Assembly: GCA_949296775.1 (NCBI GenBank)
Contig: CASFQA010000002.1
Location: 222,305-286,304, forward strand
Origin: an uncultured bacterium
Lineage (GTDB): Bacteria; Bacillota_I; Bacilli_A; RFN20; CAG-826
Reading direction: 5' to 3'
DNA length: 64,000 bases
Shown: in pieces, positions 30,593 through 38,407 of the stretch
Numbering within the stretch: position 1 is the first letter of the stretch
Layout of the letters: each line of letters begins with the position of its first letter
Made by a program: the position numbers and the translations under genes
The notes under the pieces: generated by a model
Told to the model about the DNA's origin: nothing
The model's database searches: none
The model's input: only the letters and a program-made list of their open reading frames with translations

Positions 30593-31428
30593 AGTCCCAA
30601 CCCTCCGATTAGCCAATCCCTAGCCATCGGGAAAGCCAAACTCATGAACATAACCCCAAGGAAGAGATAGGGGACGAAAGCGAACGGCCCTTTGCTTTGC
30701 TTTCTTAGCTTGATTATCTCGATGATGGCCGCGGAAAGGCAGGCGACGAGCAGGAAGAAGATAAACGAGAAGACGTCATATGCGAACCCTAATCCGATGG
30801 CGATGATGACATCGGCCAAACCGATGGCTTCTTGTTTATAGATCAATTTGGTCAGCAAGAACGACCCGAGGAACAAAAGGGTCGCTAAGGCTAGGGCGAT
30901 AAGGTGCAACGCCCAGTAGGCGGGATTGATAAAGAGATCGGCGATCCCTCTTGCCAATAAGGGCAAAATGATGAGCAGGAGCAAATACGTCGGGACGGTT
31001 TGGGTCTTCTTGTCGATCAAGGCGGCATCGAAAAGGAATAGCAAAACGAAAGAGGTCGCCAATGAATCGACTATCGCCATCGCCTCCTCCGGATAGTGAT
31101 AACCGATCGCCCCATCATAAACGTAGGCGTAGAGGAAGTAAGAGGAAAGGAAGATGGCCATCCCGATTAGCTCGACAAGGGGATAACGCTTGCTGATGGG
31201 GGAATGGCAATAACGGCACCTCCCTTTAAGCGATATAAACGAGAGCAAGGGGATATTGTCATACCACTTCAATTCATGTTGGCAGCTCGGGCAAAAAGAA
31301 CGGGATTTGGATAATAAGGGGATATCGTTTTCTCCGCGATAGACGATGACGTTGGAAAAAGACCCGAGCATCAAGCCGACTAGGGCGAAGATTAGGGGGA
31401 CAAAAACCTCAAAGAACATCTTATCCAA
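30589..31428 (-). CDS. pilD: Prepilin peptidase, A24 family
   Basis: This membrane aspartyl protease removes prepilin leaders and may methylate the new N-terminus. The 279-residue protein has an N-terminal zinc-binding cytoplasmic loop (CPSCQHEL with CRYCHSPI) and about seven helices. The two catalytic aspartates are in FDAALIDKKTQ and in IGLADVIIAIGLG, the conserved GxxD-type motif. It lies between two pseudopilin genes and overlaps both by four to eight bases. Confidence 0.95.
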   Translation of the reverse strand: MDKMFFEVFVPLIFALVGLMLGSFSNVIVYRGENDIPLLSKSRSFCPSCQHELKWYDNIPLLSFISLKGRCRYCHSPISKRYPLVELIGMAIFLSSYFLYAYVYDGAIGYHYPEEAMAIVDSLATSFVLLFLFDAALIDKKTQTVPTYLLLLIILPLLARGIADLFINPAYWALHLIALALATLLFLGSFLLTKLIYKQEAIGLADVIIAIGLGFAYDVFSFIFFLLVACLSAAIIEIIKLRKQSKGPFAFVPYLFLGVMFMSLAFPMARDWLIGGLGL

Positions 31429-31834
31429 GGCTCCTTAAGGATGAGAATTCACCGGCTTGGGCTTTGCCATCGTCGTTACTATCCAGGTAGTCGAATTCGA
31501 AGCGGATGTCCCCGACAGCATAGGCGATGGTGTCTTCTTCGTTCCGGAAGGCCACGGTCCCATCTTCAAGCAAATCCGGATAGGTCAATCCCTCGACGGT
31601 CAATGTCTCATATGGGGTAAACGATTGTTCGCCATAGGCCTGCTCGAGGTAAGCCGCATAGATTTGCTTTCCGGTCGTAAGCCGCTCAATCCGGAGGCTG
31701 GTCCGAGCCAGGGAAGCCGAGCGTTCCCTTGCCTTATAGGTCAAATAGGTTGAAAGTCCGGCTAAGGTCAAGGCGATGATCAAAAGGGTTAAGACGGTAT
31801 AGAGGAGAGTCACCCCTTTAACGGAGCGCTTCAT
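31421..31834 (-). CDS. GspK/PilX-like pseudopilin with EF-hand-like loop
   Basis: The 137-residue product begins MKRSVKGVTLLYTVLTLLIIALTLAG: a prepilin leader with Gly at -1 but Tyr instead of Glu at mature position 5. Loss of Glu5 is the mark of GspK-type tip subunits, which do not need to be docked to an earlier subunit. Near the C-terminus DSNDDGKAQAGEF fits a calcium EF-hand loop (D, N, D, G, E at 1, 3, 5, 6, 12). The start lies inside the end of the PilM-prepilin gene (17-base overlap) and the stop overlaps pilD by eight bases. Confidence 0.75.
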   Translation of the reverse strand: MKRSVKGVTLLYTVLTLLIIALTLAGLSTYLTYKARERSASLARTSLRIERLTTGKQIYAAYLEQAYGEQSFTPYETLTVEGLTYPDLLEDGTVAFRNEEDTIAYAVGDIRFEFDYLDSNDDGKAQAGEFSSLRSLG

Positions 31835-33035
31835 AGACGAGGTTCTCGGCATAGATATGGCCTCCGTCGTAAAGATCGATGATCAGGCTGGTATGGCCCG
31901 TCTCCCCTTGTAGGGCGAATTCTACGGTGAAGAGGGTCCTTTCGCTTTCCTCTTCTTGGGCGAGGAAGCGCCCGTCAGTTAGTTCGACATACCCTTGTTC
32001 TTGGTCGGCCCAACTTGGGTAATTCAAAACGTAGGAAAGATCATCGCTGGATTCGAACCGTTCCCCGATTTCGGTTAGGTAGTCGCTGGCCTGCTGGTTT
32101 TTTAGCGAAGCCCGATTGAGGTTATTCATCCCAATGACCGCCCCGGTCGTGCCGCCGATGGCGATGCCAAGGACGGCTAAGGAGACGACGACCTCAAGCA
32201 AACTGAATCCCTTGGCTTTCTTTTTTAGGGGAAGGAAATCGAAGGCGAAGAGAAGCTTCTTGAGCCTCGAGAAGAAGCGGGGGATCCGGTCGAGGGTGAA
32301 ATGGGGGAGATGGGTGGGGTCATCCTTCTCGATGATTTGCTTCCCTTCTTCGCCGAGATAGACTAAGCAATCGAAGTCGGCTTTGGCGAAGCCGTAAAGC
32401 TGCCTCCCGGCCACTTGGAGGATCTCCGAATATAGGTAGGGCGATTGGGGGACGGTCATGGTGTCGACGAGTTTATGGTCTTTGTAGAAATCGACGACGT
32501 AGAGGTTCCCGTGGGGGCTGATGATGATGGGGTTAGGCTGCGCGATCCCGGTTTCGATCAAAGCCAGGGCTTCTAGTAACGGATAGAAGTTGATGGCTTT
32601 GGTCTTGATGCCCAAAGAGGATAACGCTTCCTTGGCTTTGACGATTCCTTCGTTTCTAGCCATCAAAGCTAAGCAATATAAGCCATCCTGCCCGTAATCG
32701 GCGGTCACGAATTCCAGGTGGACGGTCTCTAGGGCCTCGGGGCCGAGCTTATCGGTCAAGTCTTTCTCCAACAGCTGCTTGGCTTTTCCCCGGCTGACTT
32801 TCGGGAGGACCAAAGAGGAGGAGAAAGAACGGTCGCTTAGGTAAATCAGCTCAAAAACGGTGTTTTTGTTGAGCTGGTTATGGGCTAAGAATTCCCGCAC
32901 CTTGCTCTCGGCCTCCGCCTCGTCTAAGCAGACGGTAAGACTGTCTTTGACATAACCGTCGGCATTGGGGGCGAACAAGGTGATGGAGGCTTGGCCGCCG
33001 GCCTCGACGTATTCGACTTGGGGTTTGCAATTCAT
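31818..33035 (-). CDS. PilM-like domain fused to a type IV prepilin
   Basis: The 405-residue protein has two parts. Residues 1 to about 250 resemble the actin-like PilM/GspL cytoplasmic fold (LVLPKVSRGKAKQLLEKDL, LALMARNEGIVKAKEALSSLGIKTKAINFYPLLEAL, IIISPHGNLYVV). Residues 271-405 are a prepilin: basic KKKAKG, then FSLLEVVVSLAVLGIAIG with Gly276 at -1, Phe277 at +1 and Glu281 at +5, followed by a minor-pilin-like domain. No start codon and no stop lie between them. AAGGAGG precedes the ATG at 33035. The layout mimics GspL (PilM joined to PilN) with a pilin in place of PilN. The PilM assignment is by pattern and moderately sure; the prepilin motif is clear. Confidence 0.75.
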   Translation of the reverse strand: MNCKPQVEYVEAGGQASITLFAPNADGYVKDSLTVCLDEAEAESKVREFLAHNQLNKNTVFELIYLSDRSFSSSLVLPKVSRGKAKQLLEKDLTDKLGPEALETVHLEFVTADYGQDGLYCLALMARNEGIVKAKEALSSLGIKTKAINFYPLLEALALIETGIAQPNPIIISPHGNLYVVDFYKDHKLVDTMTVPQSPYLYSEILQVAGRQLYGFAKADFDCLVYLGEEGKQIIEKDDPTHLPHFTLDRIPRFFSRLKKLLFAFDFLPLKKKAKGFSLLEVVVSLAVLGIAIGGTTGAVIGMNNLNRASLKNQQASDYLTEIGERFESSDDLSYVLNYPSWADQEQGYVELTDGRFLAQEEESERTLFTVEFALQGETGHTSLIIDLYDGGHIYAENLVYEALR

Positions 33036-33048
33036 GTTGTTGTCCTCC

Positions 33049-35232
33049 TTAAGCGCGTTCGCTCAATATCTTTAGCGATGGGTTATCGCCCGGCTGGATC
33101 GAGGAATCGTTTTTGTAGAGGTAGAACCGGAAGGGCGAGGGGCCGATGCAGCCTTCCAAAAGCATGTCGGTGGTGAGGCTCGCGTCTAAGCCGACCGTTA
33201 ACGGGCTGAGCCCCAAATCCTCGGGGGCGAAGTCGGCGCGGGAATTGACCAAGCCGCCGCCATAGTAGGCGATTCCGGTGTTGACGAAGGTAGAATCGGG
33301 GTCGATTTGCCCGTCGACTCGTTCCTTTTCCTCGATAAGGAAGGGGGCGTTCCCCTCCTTCGACAGCTCTCTTACGATAATGGGGATGAGGTCGAAATGC
33401 TCCATCATTTCCAATAAATCCTCGAAGCCGGAGAGGTCATCGTTTATTTGCAGGAAAGCCGAGCTCGAGACGGCGGAAATCAATTTCCAGTCGTAGAAAC
33501 GGGTATCGCCTTCGATCGCTAAGTTGACCCCTTTCGAGGTCCCGCCTAAAGGCAAGGTGCCCATGAAGAGCTGCTCGGTCTCGAATCCGGCGATGGTGGT
33601 GGGATAAAGGAATCTCCCGTCGAAATGGGCCTCGACCCCGATGGAGAAGAAACCGGAATTGGCGAAATAGGTGTCGCTCACCGTGATATTCGTGTCGATC
33701 CGCTCGCCCTCGGGGTAATTCTCGGATGGGGTCGCCTGATGGTTCTGCTCTTTGTAAACGTCGGAGCCGAGCCTGAGGAGATAGTCCCGGCAATTCCGGA
33801 GCAAACAGTTATCGACGACTACGTCTTGGCTCGAGAAGCAGCGGATCCCGTTGCGGGCGTTCTGCAGCAAGGAATTTCTGATCGTGAAACCGTTTACGCC
33901 TTTTATCGAGAGGAGAGTTCCGCCGTATTCGTAATCGGTGACGTAGGGGCGGTTATTGGCCCCAAAGACGGTGAGGTTATCGATCGTGAGGCCGTCGGAA
34001 TGAATCCCCATGACGATGTTGTCTTCCCCATTGACCGTGACCTGGGGCGAATCCCCGGTTAAGGAGACCCCGCAGAAAGAAAGGGGCCCGCGATAGACGT
34101 CTTTTTCGCTTAAGGCGACGATCTCTTGGCCGTTGACGTTGGTCTTTTCCCCGCTTGGGAAGGTCAGGTCATGGAAATTGAGACTATGGCCATTGCCGTA
34201 GATATCCTGATGGATTTTGAGCCCTTCGATGAGGTCGGCGCTTTGCCCGAGTTTTTCGAGGAAGCGGGTATCATAGGTCGATTGGGTCTTGGTGTATTCG
34301 TAATAATAGGGGACTCCATCGAAGGAGCGGGCGAGGTAGAAAGCGTCGTCGCCGAAGGCTTGGAGCTGGTTTTTCTCCCCTTCGGTTAGGGCGAGCGGCT
34401 TAAGGTTTCTTAAAGGGTTGCCTTCGGAATCGAAACACTGATCATAGCTCTCGAGGCTCGTCTGGAGGCAAAGGGGGTTATCCTTTTCGTAATGGTTGGT
34501 TAAATAGGCGAGGTCGCGGTAGGAACGGACATTGATGCCCTCTTCGATGAGGGGGATGGTCAATTCCGTTTCCTCGCCGAGGCTATTCAAGAAGGTGAGG
34601 ACAATGTCCTCGTTCCCTTGGGCCGTGACTTCGTATCGGCTGGTTACCGGATTATAAGCGATGGATGCCAGCCCGCCGGTCACCTTGGCCTCTTGGGCTT
34701 GTTTGGAGGGGATGAGACTCTCGCCTTCGTAGATGGCGGAAGAGAAATCGAAGACCGAGATCTCGATCTTCGCGTCGACTAATTCGAGCCCTTCGCTTAG
34801 GTCATAACGGCCATAGAGGCAGTCATCGCTGATGCCGGATAAGGACGAGCCGAGGTCTAAGGCGTAAAGGCCGGAGGAATCCTCATCGACCACATAGACC
34901 GGGATCTTGTCGATCAGGGTCCCGTTTTTGTAGGAGGCGGTCAAGATGGTGGCGCCTTCCTTTATCCCGGCTAAGGCATGGCCCTCGATCTCGACTAATT
35001 CGGGATCGTCCACCTCATAGACGATGTCTTCCTGCCATTTGTCCTCGCTTGGGGTGGTAAAGCAAGGGATGGTGCTTGTATGCCCAATTTGGACGAATTC
35101 AACCGGGTTGGCGAAACTGATCCTCGAGGGATCGTCGATTAGGTTCCCAATGGCGATGTAATTGGCGGTGAACAATAACCCCAATAGCAACACCGGGAGA
35201 AGGAGAATGACCGAAAGCAGTTTCTTGTTCAT
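33049..35232 (-). CDS. Membrane-anchored beta-helix protein with Big-like domain
   Basis: The 727-residue protein has an N-terminal membrane anchor (residues 5-28), an Ig-like Big_2-type domain at about 35-120 (EIEGHALAGIKEGATILTASY) and a right-handed parallel beta-helix at about 330-560 (NIVMGIHSDGLTIDNLTVFG, GFTIRNSLLQNARNGIRCFSS, VVVDNCLLRNCRDYLL). Beta-helices of this type bind or cleave polysaccharides, but no catalytic motif is evident. It overlaps the ABC permease gene by four bases and lies 13 bases before the PilM-prepilin gene, so it belongs to the pilus operon. It may be an exported partner of the pilus or of the ABC system. Confidence 0.75.
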   Translation of the reverse strand: MNKKLLSVILLLPVLLLGLLFTANYIAIGNLIDDPSRISFANPVEFVQIGHTSTIPCFTTPSEDKWQEDIVYEVDDPELVEIEGHALAGIKEGATILTASYKNGTLIDKIPVYVVDEDSSGLYALDLGSSLSGISDDCLYGRYDLSEGLELVDAKIEISVFDFSSAIYEGESLIPSKQAQEAKVTGGLASIAYNPVTSRYEVTAQGNEDIVLTFLNSLGEETELTIPLIEEGINVRSYRDLAYLTNHYEKDNPLCLQTSLESYDQCFDSEGNPLRNLKPLALTEGEKNQLQAFGDDAFYLARSFDGVPYYYEYTKTQSTYDTRFLEKLGQSADLIEGLKIHQDIYGNGHSLNFHDLTFPSGEKTNVNGQEIVALSEKDVYRGPLSFCGVSLTGDSPQVTVNGEDNIVMGIHSDGLTIDNLTVFGANNRPYVTDYEYGGTLLSIKGVNGFTIRNSLLQNARNGIRCFSSQDVVVDNCLLRNCRDYLLRLGSDVYKEQNHQATPSENYPEGERIDTNITVSDTYFANSGFFSIGVEAHFDGRFLYPTTIAGFETEQLFMGTLPLGGTSKGVNLAIEGDTRFYDWKLISAVSSSAFLQINDDLSGFEDLLEMMEHFDLIPIIVRELSKEGNAPFLIEEKERVDGQIDPDSTFVNTGIAYYGGGLVNSRADFAPEDLGLSPLTVGLDASLTTDMLLEGCIGPSPFRFYLYKNDSSIQPGDNPSLKILSERA

Positions 35233-36869
35233 CGGATGAGTCCCCCGTTGGTTTCGATGGTCTTGATGAAGGCGTTCCGGTCGTTTCGATAGCCGAACCA
35301 GGCAAGGAGGAAAAGGAGGAAGAACAACCCCGGCTCGATAAAGAGCCGTCCCGGCGTTTTAAGGTCGGGCCAGAACATGAGCAAGAGAAGGTCGAGCAAG
35401 AGGTAGAGAATCGAAAAGACCACGATGGACAAAGGGTTATAGCCATTGCCTCGCCTGCCGCTTAAAGCCCGGAGGTCATTGGCTTTGCCGAAAAGGAAAG
35501 CGGTGCTTGATAGGAAGAAGGCGACGAGGAGGAAATTAAGGGTGTCGGTTAAGCCCAATAGATTGGAAGCGAGCAAGACGGCGGCGGAGAGGACGAGTGC
35601 GAGGACCAAGGACAAATAGCCGAGCAGCAATTTGGCGTTCAATTGCTTCCTCATCGACTTCGGCAGGGACAGCAATACCTTGAAAGACTGACTCTCAAGG
35701 GCGAAATAGGGGGTGCTGGAATAAAAGCATAGGGGGATGAAGAGGAAAAGAAGGGCCTCGATAAGGGGGACGACGAGTTCCGGCATGCTCGACAAGAGAC
35801 GGTCAAGCAGAAAGTTGCCGGTCGCGGGGAAGGAAAGGGCGTTGAGCCCCAGCGAATCGAAAACCGAGGAGAGCAAATAGGCGAAGAAGTAGGCGAATAA
35901 GGGGATGAGGACCATTAACGACAAATAGGAGAAGACGAGGTTCCCGCCCCGGCTGGTCCGGATGAATTCCTTCCCGGCATAAGTCCTTGCCAAAGATGAG
36001 GACTTCCGTTTGCCCGGCTGCTCATCGGTTTCCGCCCGGAGGCAAACTCGGACGAAGTAGGGCAACAGGGCGATCCCCAGCAGGAAAAGAGTTATCCCCG
36101 GGAGGAAAGAAGCCAGGTCGAACCGCCAGAGGCTCAACTGAATGAAAGCCGAGGTCGGGATCAAAAAGCGAGCGGTATCGGAGAGGATCCCCATGGCCTG
36201 GACGTTTAGGATACTCGAGACCTGATTGGCCGAGACGAGTGAGGCGGCGTAGCGGACGAAGAGGAAATAGACGGTCCCGATGGCCCCGGAAAGGAGGATG
36301 ACGGCGACGACCTCTGCCAAAAGATGGCCGCGGAAGAAACCGCCGATCGCCTTGGCCGGATAGGCGAGCAAGACGGCGAGGAAAGCCACGAAGAAGGAAA
36401 GGAAGAGGCTTGAAAGGAAGGAGAGGAAATAGAAAGGCAAAGCCACCCCGTTGATGATCCCGTAAGCCAAGAAGAAGCCATAGGCCAAAAGGCAATAATC
36501 GCCGACGGCTTTGACTAGAAGCGCCCCGAGTTTGGCGGCGAATAGCTTATGGAAGGGGATCGGCAAGGGGTTGATCAGCTTCCTTTCGCCCTTGTCGAAA
36601 AGCAATTCGCCGGCTTTGGGGGAGAGGGCGACCCCATAGCAAATGGTGATGGCGAAAAGGGCGATCGAAAGGAAGCTGGCGTCGGCATAGGCGAAGATCC
36701 CTTCCTCGTTCCCCCGGATGGAGTGGACTTTAAGCAGCAAGACGGAGAAGACGGCGGAAAGGAAGGCGACGATTAGCAAATTCAGCAGGAAAGAGAGCCA
36801 ATCGTAACGGCCGGTTTTCCACCTTCCGGCGAGACGAAGGAGGTCTTTTTTAATCAAAGAGGCGATCAT
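35229..36869 (-). CDS. ABC transporter permease (ABC-2-like exporter)
   Basis: The 546-residue protein has about 12 hydrophobic helices in two blocks separated by a charged linker (ETDEQPGKRKSSSLART). There is no substrate-binding domain and no extracytoplasmic MacB-like domain, so it looks like an exporter permease of the ABC-2 type. The start overlaps the ATPase stop (ATGA) and the stop overlaps the beta-helix gene start. Substrate unknown; the operon suggests a surface polymer, lipid or peptide connected with the beta-helix protein or pilus. Confidence 0.8.
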   Translation of the reverse strand: MIASLIKKDLLRLAGRWKTGRYDWLSFLLNLLIVAFLSAVFSVLLLKVHSIRGNEEGIFAYADASFLSIALFAITICYGVALSPKAGELLFDKGERKLINPLPIPFHKLFAAKLGALLVKAVGDYCLLAYGFFLAYGIINGVALPFYFLSFLSSLFLSFFVAFLAVLLAYPAKAIGGFFRGHLLAEVVAVILLSGAIGTVYFLFVRYAASLVSANQVSSILNVQAMGILSDTARFLIPTSAFIQLSLWRFDLASFLPGITLFLLGIALLPYFVRVCLRAETDEQPGKRKSSSLARTYAGKEFIRTSRGGNLVFSYLSLMVLIPLFAYFFAYLLSSVFDSLGLNALSFPATGNFLLDRLLSSMPELVVPLIEALLFLFIPLCFYSSTPYFALESQSFKVLLSLPKSMRKQLNAKLLLGYLSLVLALVLSAAVLLASNLLGLTDTLNFLLVAFFLSSTAFLFGKANDLRALSGRRGNGYNPLSIVVFSILYLLLDLLLLMFWPDLKTPGRLFIEPGLFFLLFLLAWFGYRNDRNAFIKTIETNGGLIR

Positions 36870-37570
36870 TGGGCGTTGAAGAAACGGACTAAGTCCTGAT
36901 GGAAATCCCGGTTGTGGGGGATATCGTGGTACATCTTGACGATCTGCTTCCCGTCGAGATGGGCGACGTCGGTGCAGATCCGTTCCGCCTGGAAGAGATC
37001 GTGGATGGTGAGAATGACCGTCCCCCCTCTGGCGGCCACCTCCTTGAATAACGAGACCAAGGTCTCCGAAGCCGCGGGATCGAGCCCGAGCAATGGCTCA
37101 TCGAGGAACCAGATCTCTGGGCGGTGGATGTAGGAGGCGATGAGGGCGGCCTTCTGCTTGGTCCCCCGGGAGTATTCCTCGATCGGCATGTCCAGGAAGC
37201 GGGTGAAGTTGAATTGCTTCGCCGCCCCTTCGCTAAGCCCAGCGATCGCGGTTTTGGATAAGCCATAGGAGGAAGCGATGAAGGTGATGAATTCCCTGCC
37301 GGTCATATAGTCGAAGCAGGAGCAGTCATCCGGGGTATAGGCGATGGCCTTTTTATAGCCCACGAGGTCCTCGGCGATGTCCTTCCCTCGGTAATAGATG
37401 TTCCCCCGATCGGGCTTAAGGACGGTGGTCAGGCAATTGAGCAAGGTGGTCTTGCCTTCGCCGTTGCTCCCGACGATGCCGACGATTTGGCCTTCATCGG
37501 CTTGGAAATCCAAATCATCGAGGATGGTTTTCCCATCGAAGGATTTGGAGAGGGCTCTAACTTTTAACAT
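36866..37570 (-). CDS. ABC transporter ATP-binding protein
   Basis: The 234-residue ATPase has Walker A GSNGEGKTT, a Q-loop in AYTPDDCS, the signature EYSRGTKQKAALIAS (a YSRG variant of LSGGQ common in ABC-2 exporters), Walker B IWFLDEPLLGLDP and the H-loop His in LTIHDL. ATG 37570 is preferred to the in-frame GTG at 37588 because a TAAAAT lies at 37584-37579, between the two codons. This would make the message nearly leaderless. It is the first gene of the seven-gene operon ending at the pseudopilin. Confidence 0.9.
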   Translation of the reverse strand: MLKVRALSKSFDGKTILDDLDFQADEGQIVGIVGSNGEGKTTLLNCLTTVLKPDRGNIYYRGKDIAEDLVGYKKAIAYTPDDCSCFDYMTGREFITFIASSYGLSKTAIAGLSEGAAKQFNFTRFLDMPIEEYSRGTKQKAALIASYIHRPEIWFLDEPLLGLDPAASETLVSLFKEVAARGGTVILTIHDLFQAERICTDVAHLDGKQIVKMYHDIPHNRDFHQDLVRFFNAQ

Positions 37571-37584
37571 CGTGGTGGATTTTA
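37570..37584 (-). promoter_or_regulatory. -10 element just before the ABC ATPase start
   Basis: TAAAAT (37584-37579, minus strand) sits inside a GGTGG/CCACC inverted repeat and nine bases before the ATG, with no Shine-Dalgarno. It would give a leaderless or near-leaderless transcript for the pilus-ABC operon. An overlapping TATAAA about ten bases upstream is an alternative. Confidence 0.4.
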
Positions 37585-37588
37585 CCAC

Positions 37589-38407
37589 CTTTTATAGCCT
37601 ATAAATAATAAATTATTTATGTGGCGGACATGCCGATAGGAAAATCGCCGCAGAACGGATGGGAATAAAAGGATTTTGGAATTGCCGAATTTCGTCCGTT
37701 TAGTCCGTTTTTGCGGTCAATTCCATTTATCGCGAATCTTTTTTCGACTTTTTTGAATCGCTTGATTAGTCTGTCCACCGAAGGAGCGTTTATAGCCTCG
37801 GCTTTTATCCTGACATGCTTATAGATAAACAGTAAAAAGGCCGTTTTAGTCGTAACAATCATGAATATTGGAAACGAATCGGATGTTGTAGGGTTTTAAA
37901 AATCCAGAGGCGAATTGATAGGAACTTCGATAGAACGAGAGAGCGTTATTCCCGGCAGGCTTTGGTTCAGGTTTCGGCGGCAATATCAGCCTTCGGCTAG
38001 AGATAATTGCCGTGCCGGATCGTTTGCCTTTTAGGTTACCGCTGCAAAGATTGCTGCTGATAATGTTCGGAAACCATAAAAAACGTCTTCCGAAAACCTT
38101 CGGTAACTAGAAAACAAACGGTTTAAGCGGGAGTGTTCATCGGATTGCGTAAACAATTCGAGGGACACTCCCACCCCATTTAACCGCTTGGAAAATAACA
38201 GTCTATTCTGATAGGGGGTTTTGAATCGACCTTTGCAGCGGTAAGATATCGATCAATCTTCTTTGTTTATAAACGCAGGAAGCTTGTCTTAGGACTTAAA
38301 TTTTGCTTTCTGCATAAAAAATTGTTGCGACTATACCTTATTAATTCGGATCTTTATGCAAATCCGGAATTTAATTCCCCAAAATCATAGGTTATATTTT
38401 TGTCATA
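37589..38407. other. Long non-coding stretch with multiple inverted repeats
   Basis: No convincing gene is present in about 820 bases. The interval 37952-38244 is rich in nested complementarity: CCGGCA (37952-37957) with TGCCGG (38013-38018) around a CGGCAAT/ATTGCCG hairpin; the perfect 14-bp inverted pair TTACCGCTGCAAAG (38036-38049) and CTTTGCAGCGGTAA (38231-38244); and an imperfect hairpin between 38119-38138 and 38163-38186. This could be a structured RNA or a non-autonomous mobile element. Confidence 0.6.
38036..38244. repeat. 209-bp segment bounded by perfect 14-bp inverted repeats
   Basis: TTACCGCTGCAAAG at 38036-38049 is exactly complementary to CTTTGCAGCGGTAA at 38231-38244. A second hairpin (GGGAGTGT with ACACTCCC, and outer CGGTTTAA with TTTAACCG) is centred between them. 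The pairing is strong enough to be deliberate. Confidence 0.75.

Noticed and set aside
37617-37862. An 81-residue minus-strand frame
   Set aside because: No Shine-Dalgarno, no recognisable domain and composition unlike neighbouring genes; it lies in the AT-rich non-coding stretch, so I treat it as chance.
37952-38244. tmRNA, RNase P RNA or SRP RNA
   Set aside because: None of the conserved cores or ends of these RNAs could be found on either strand.
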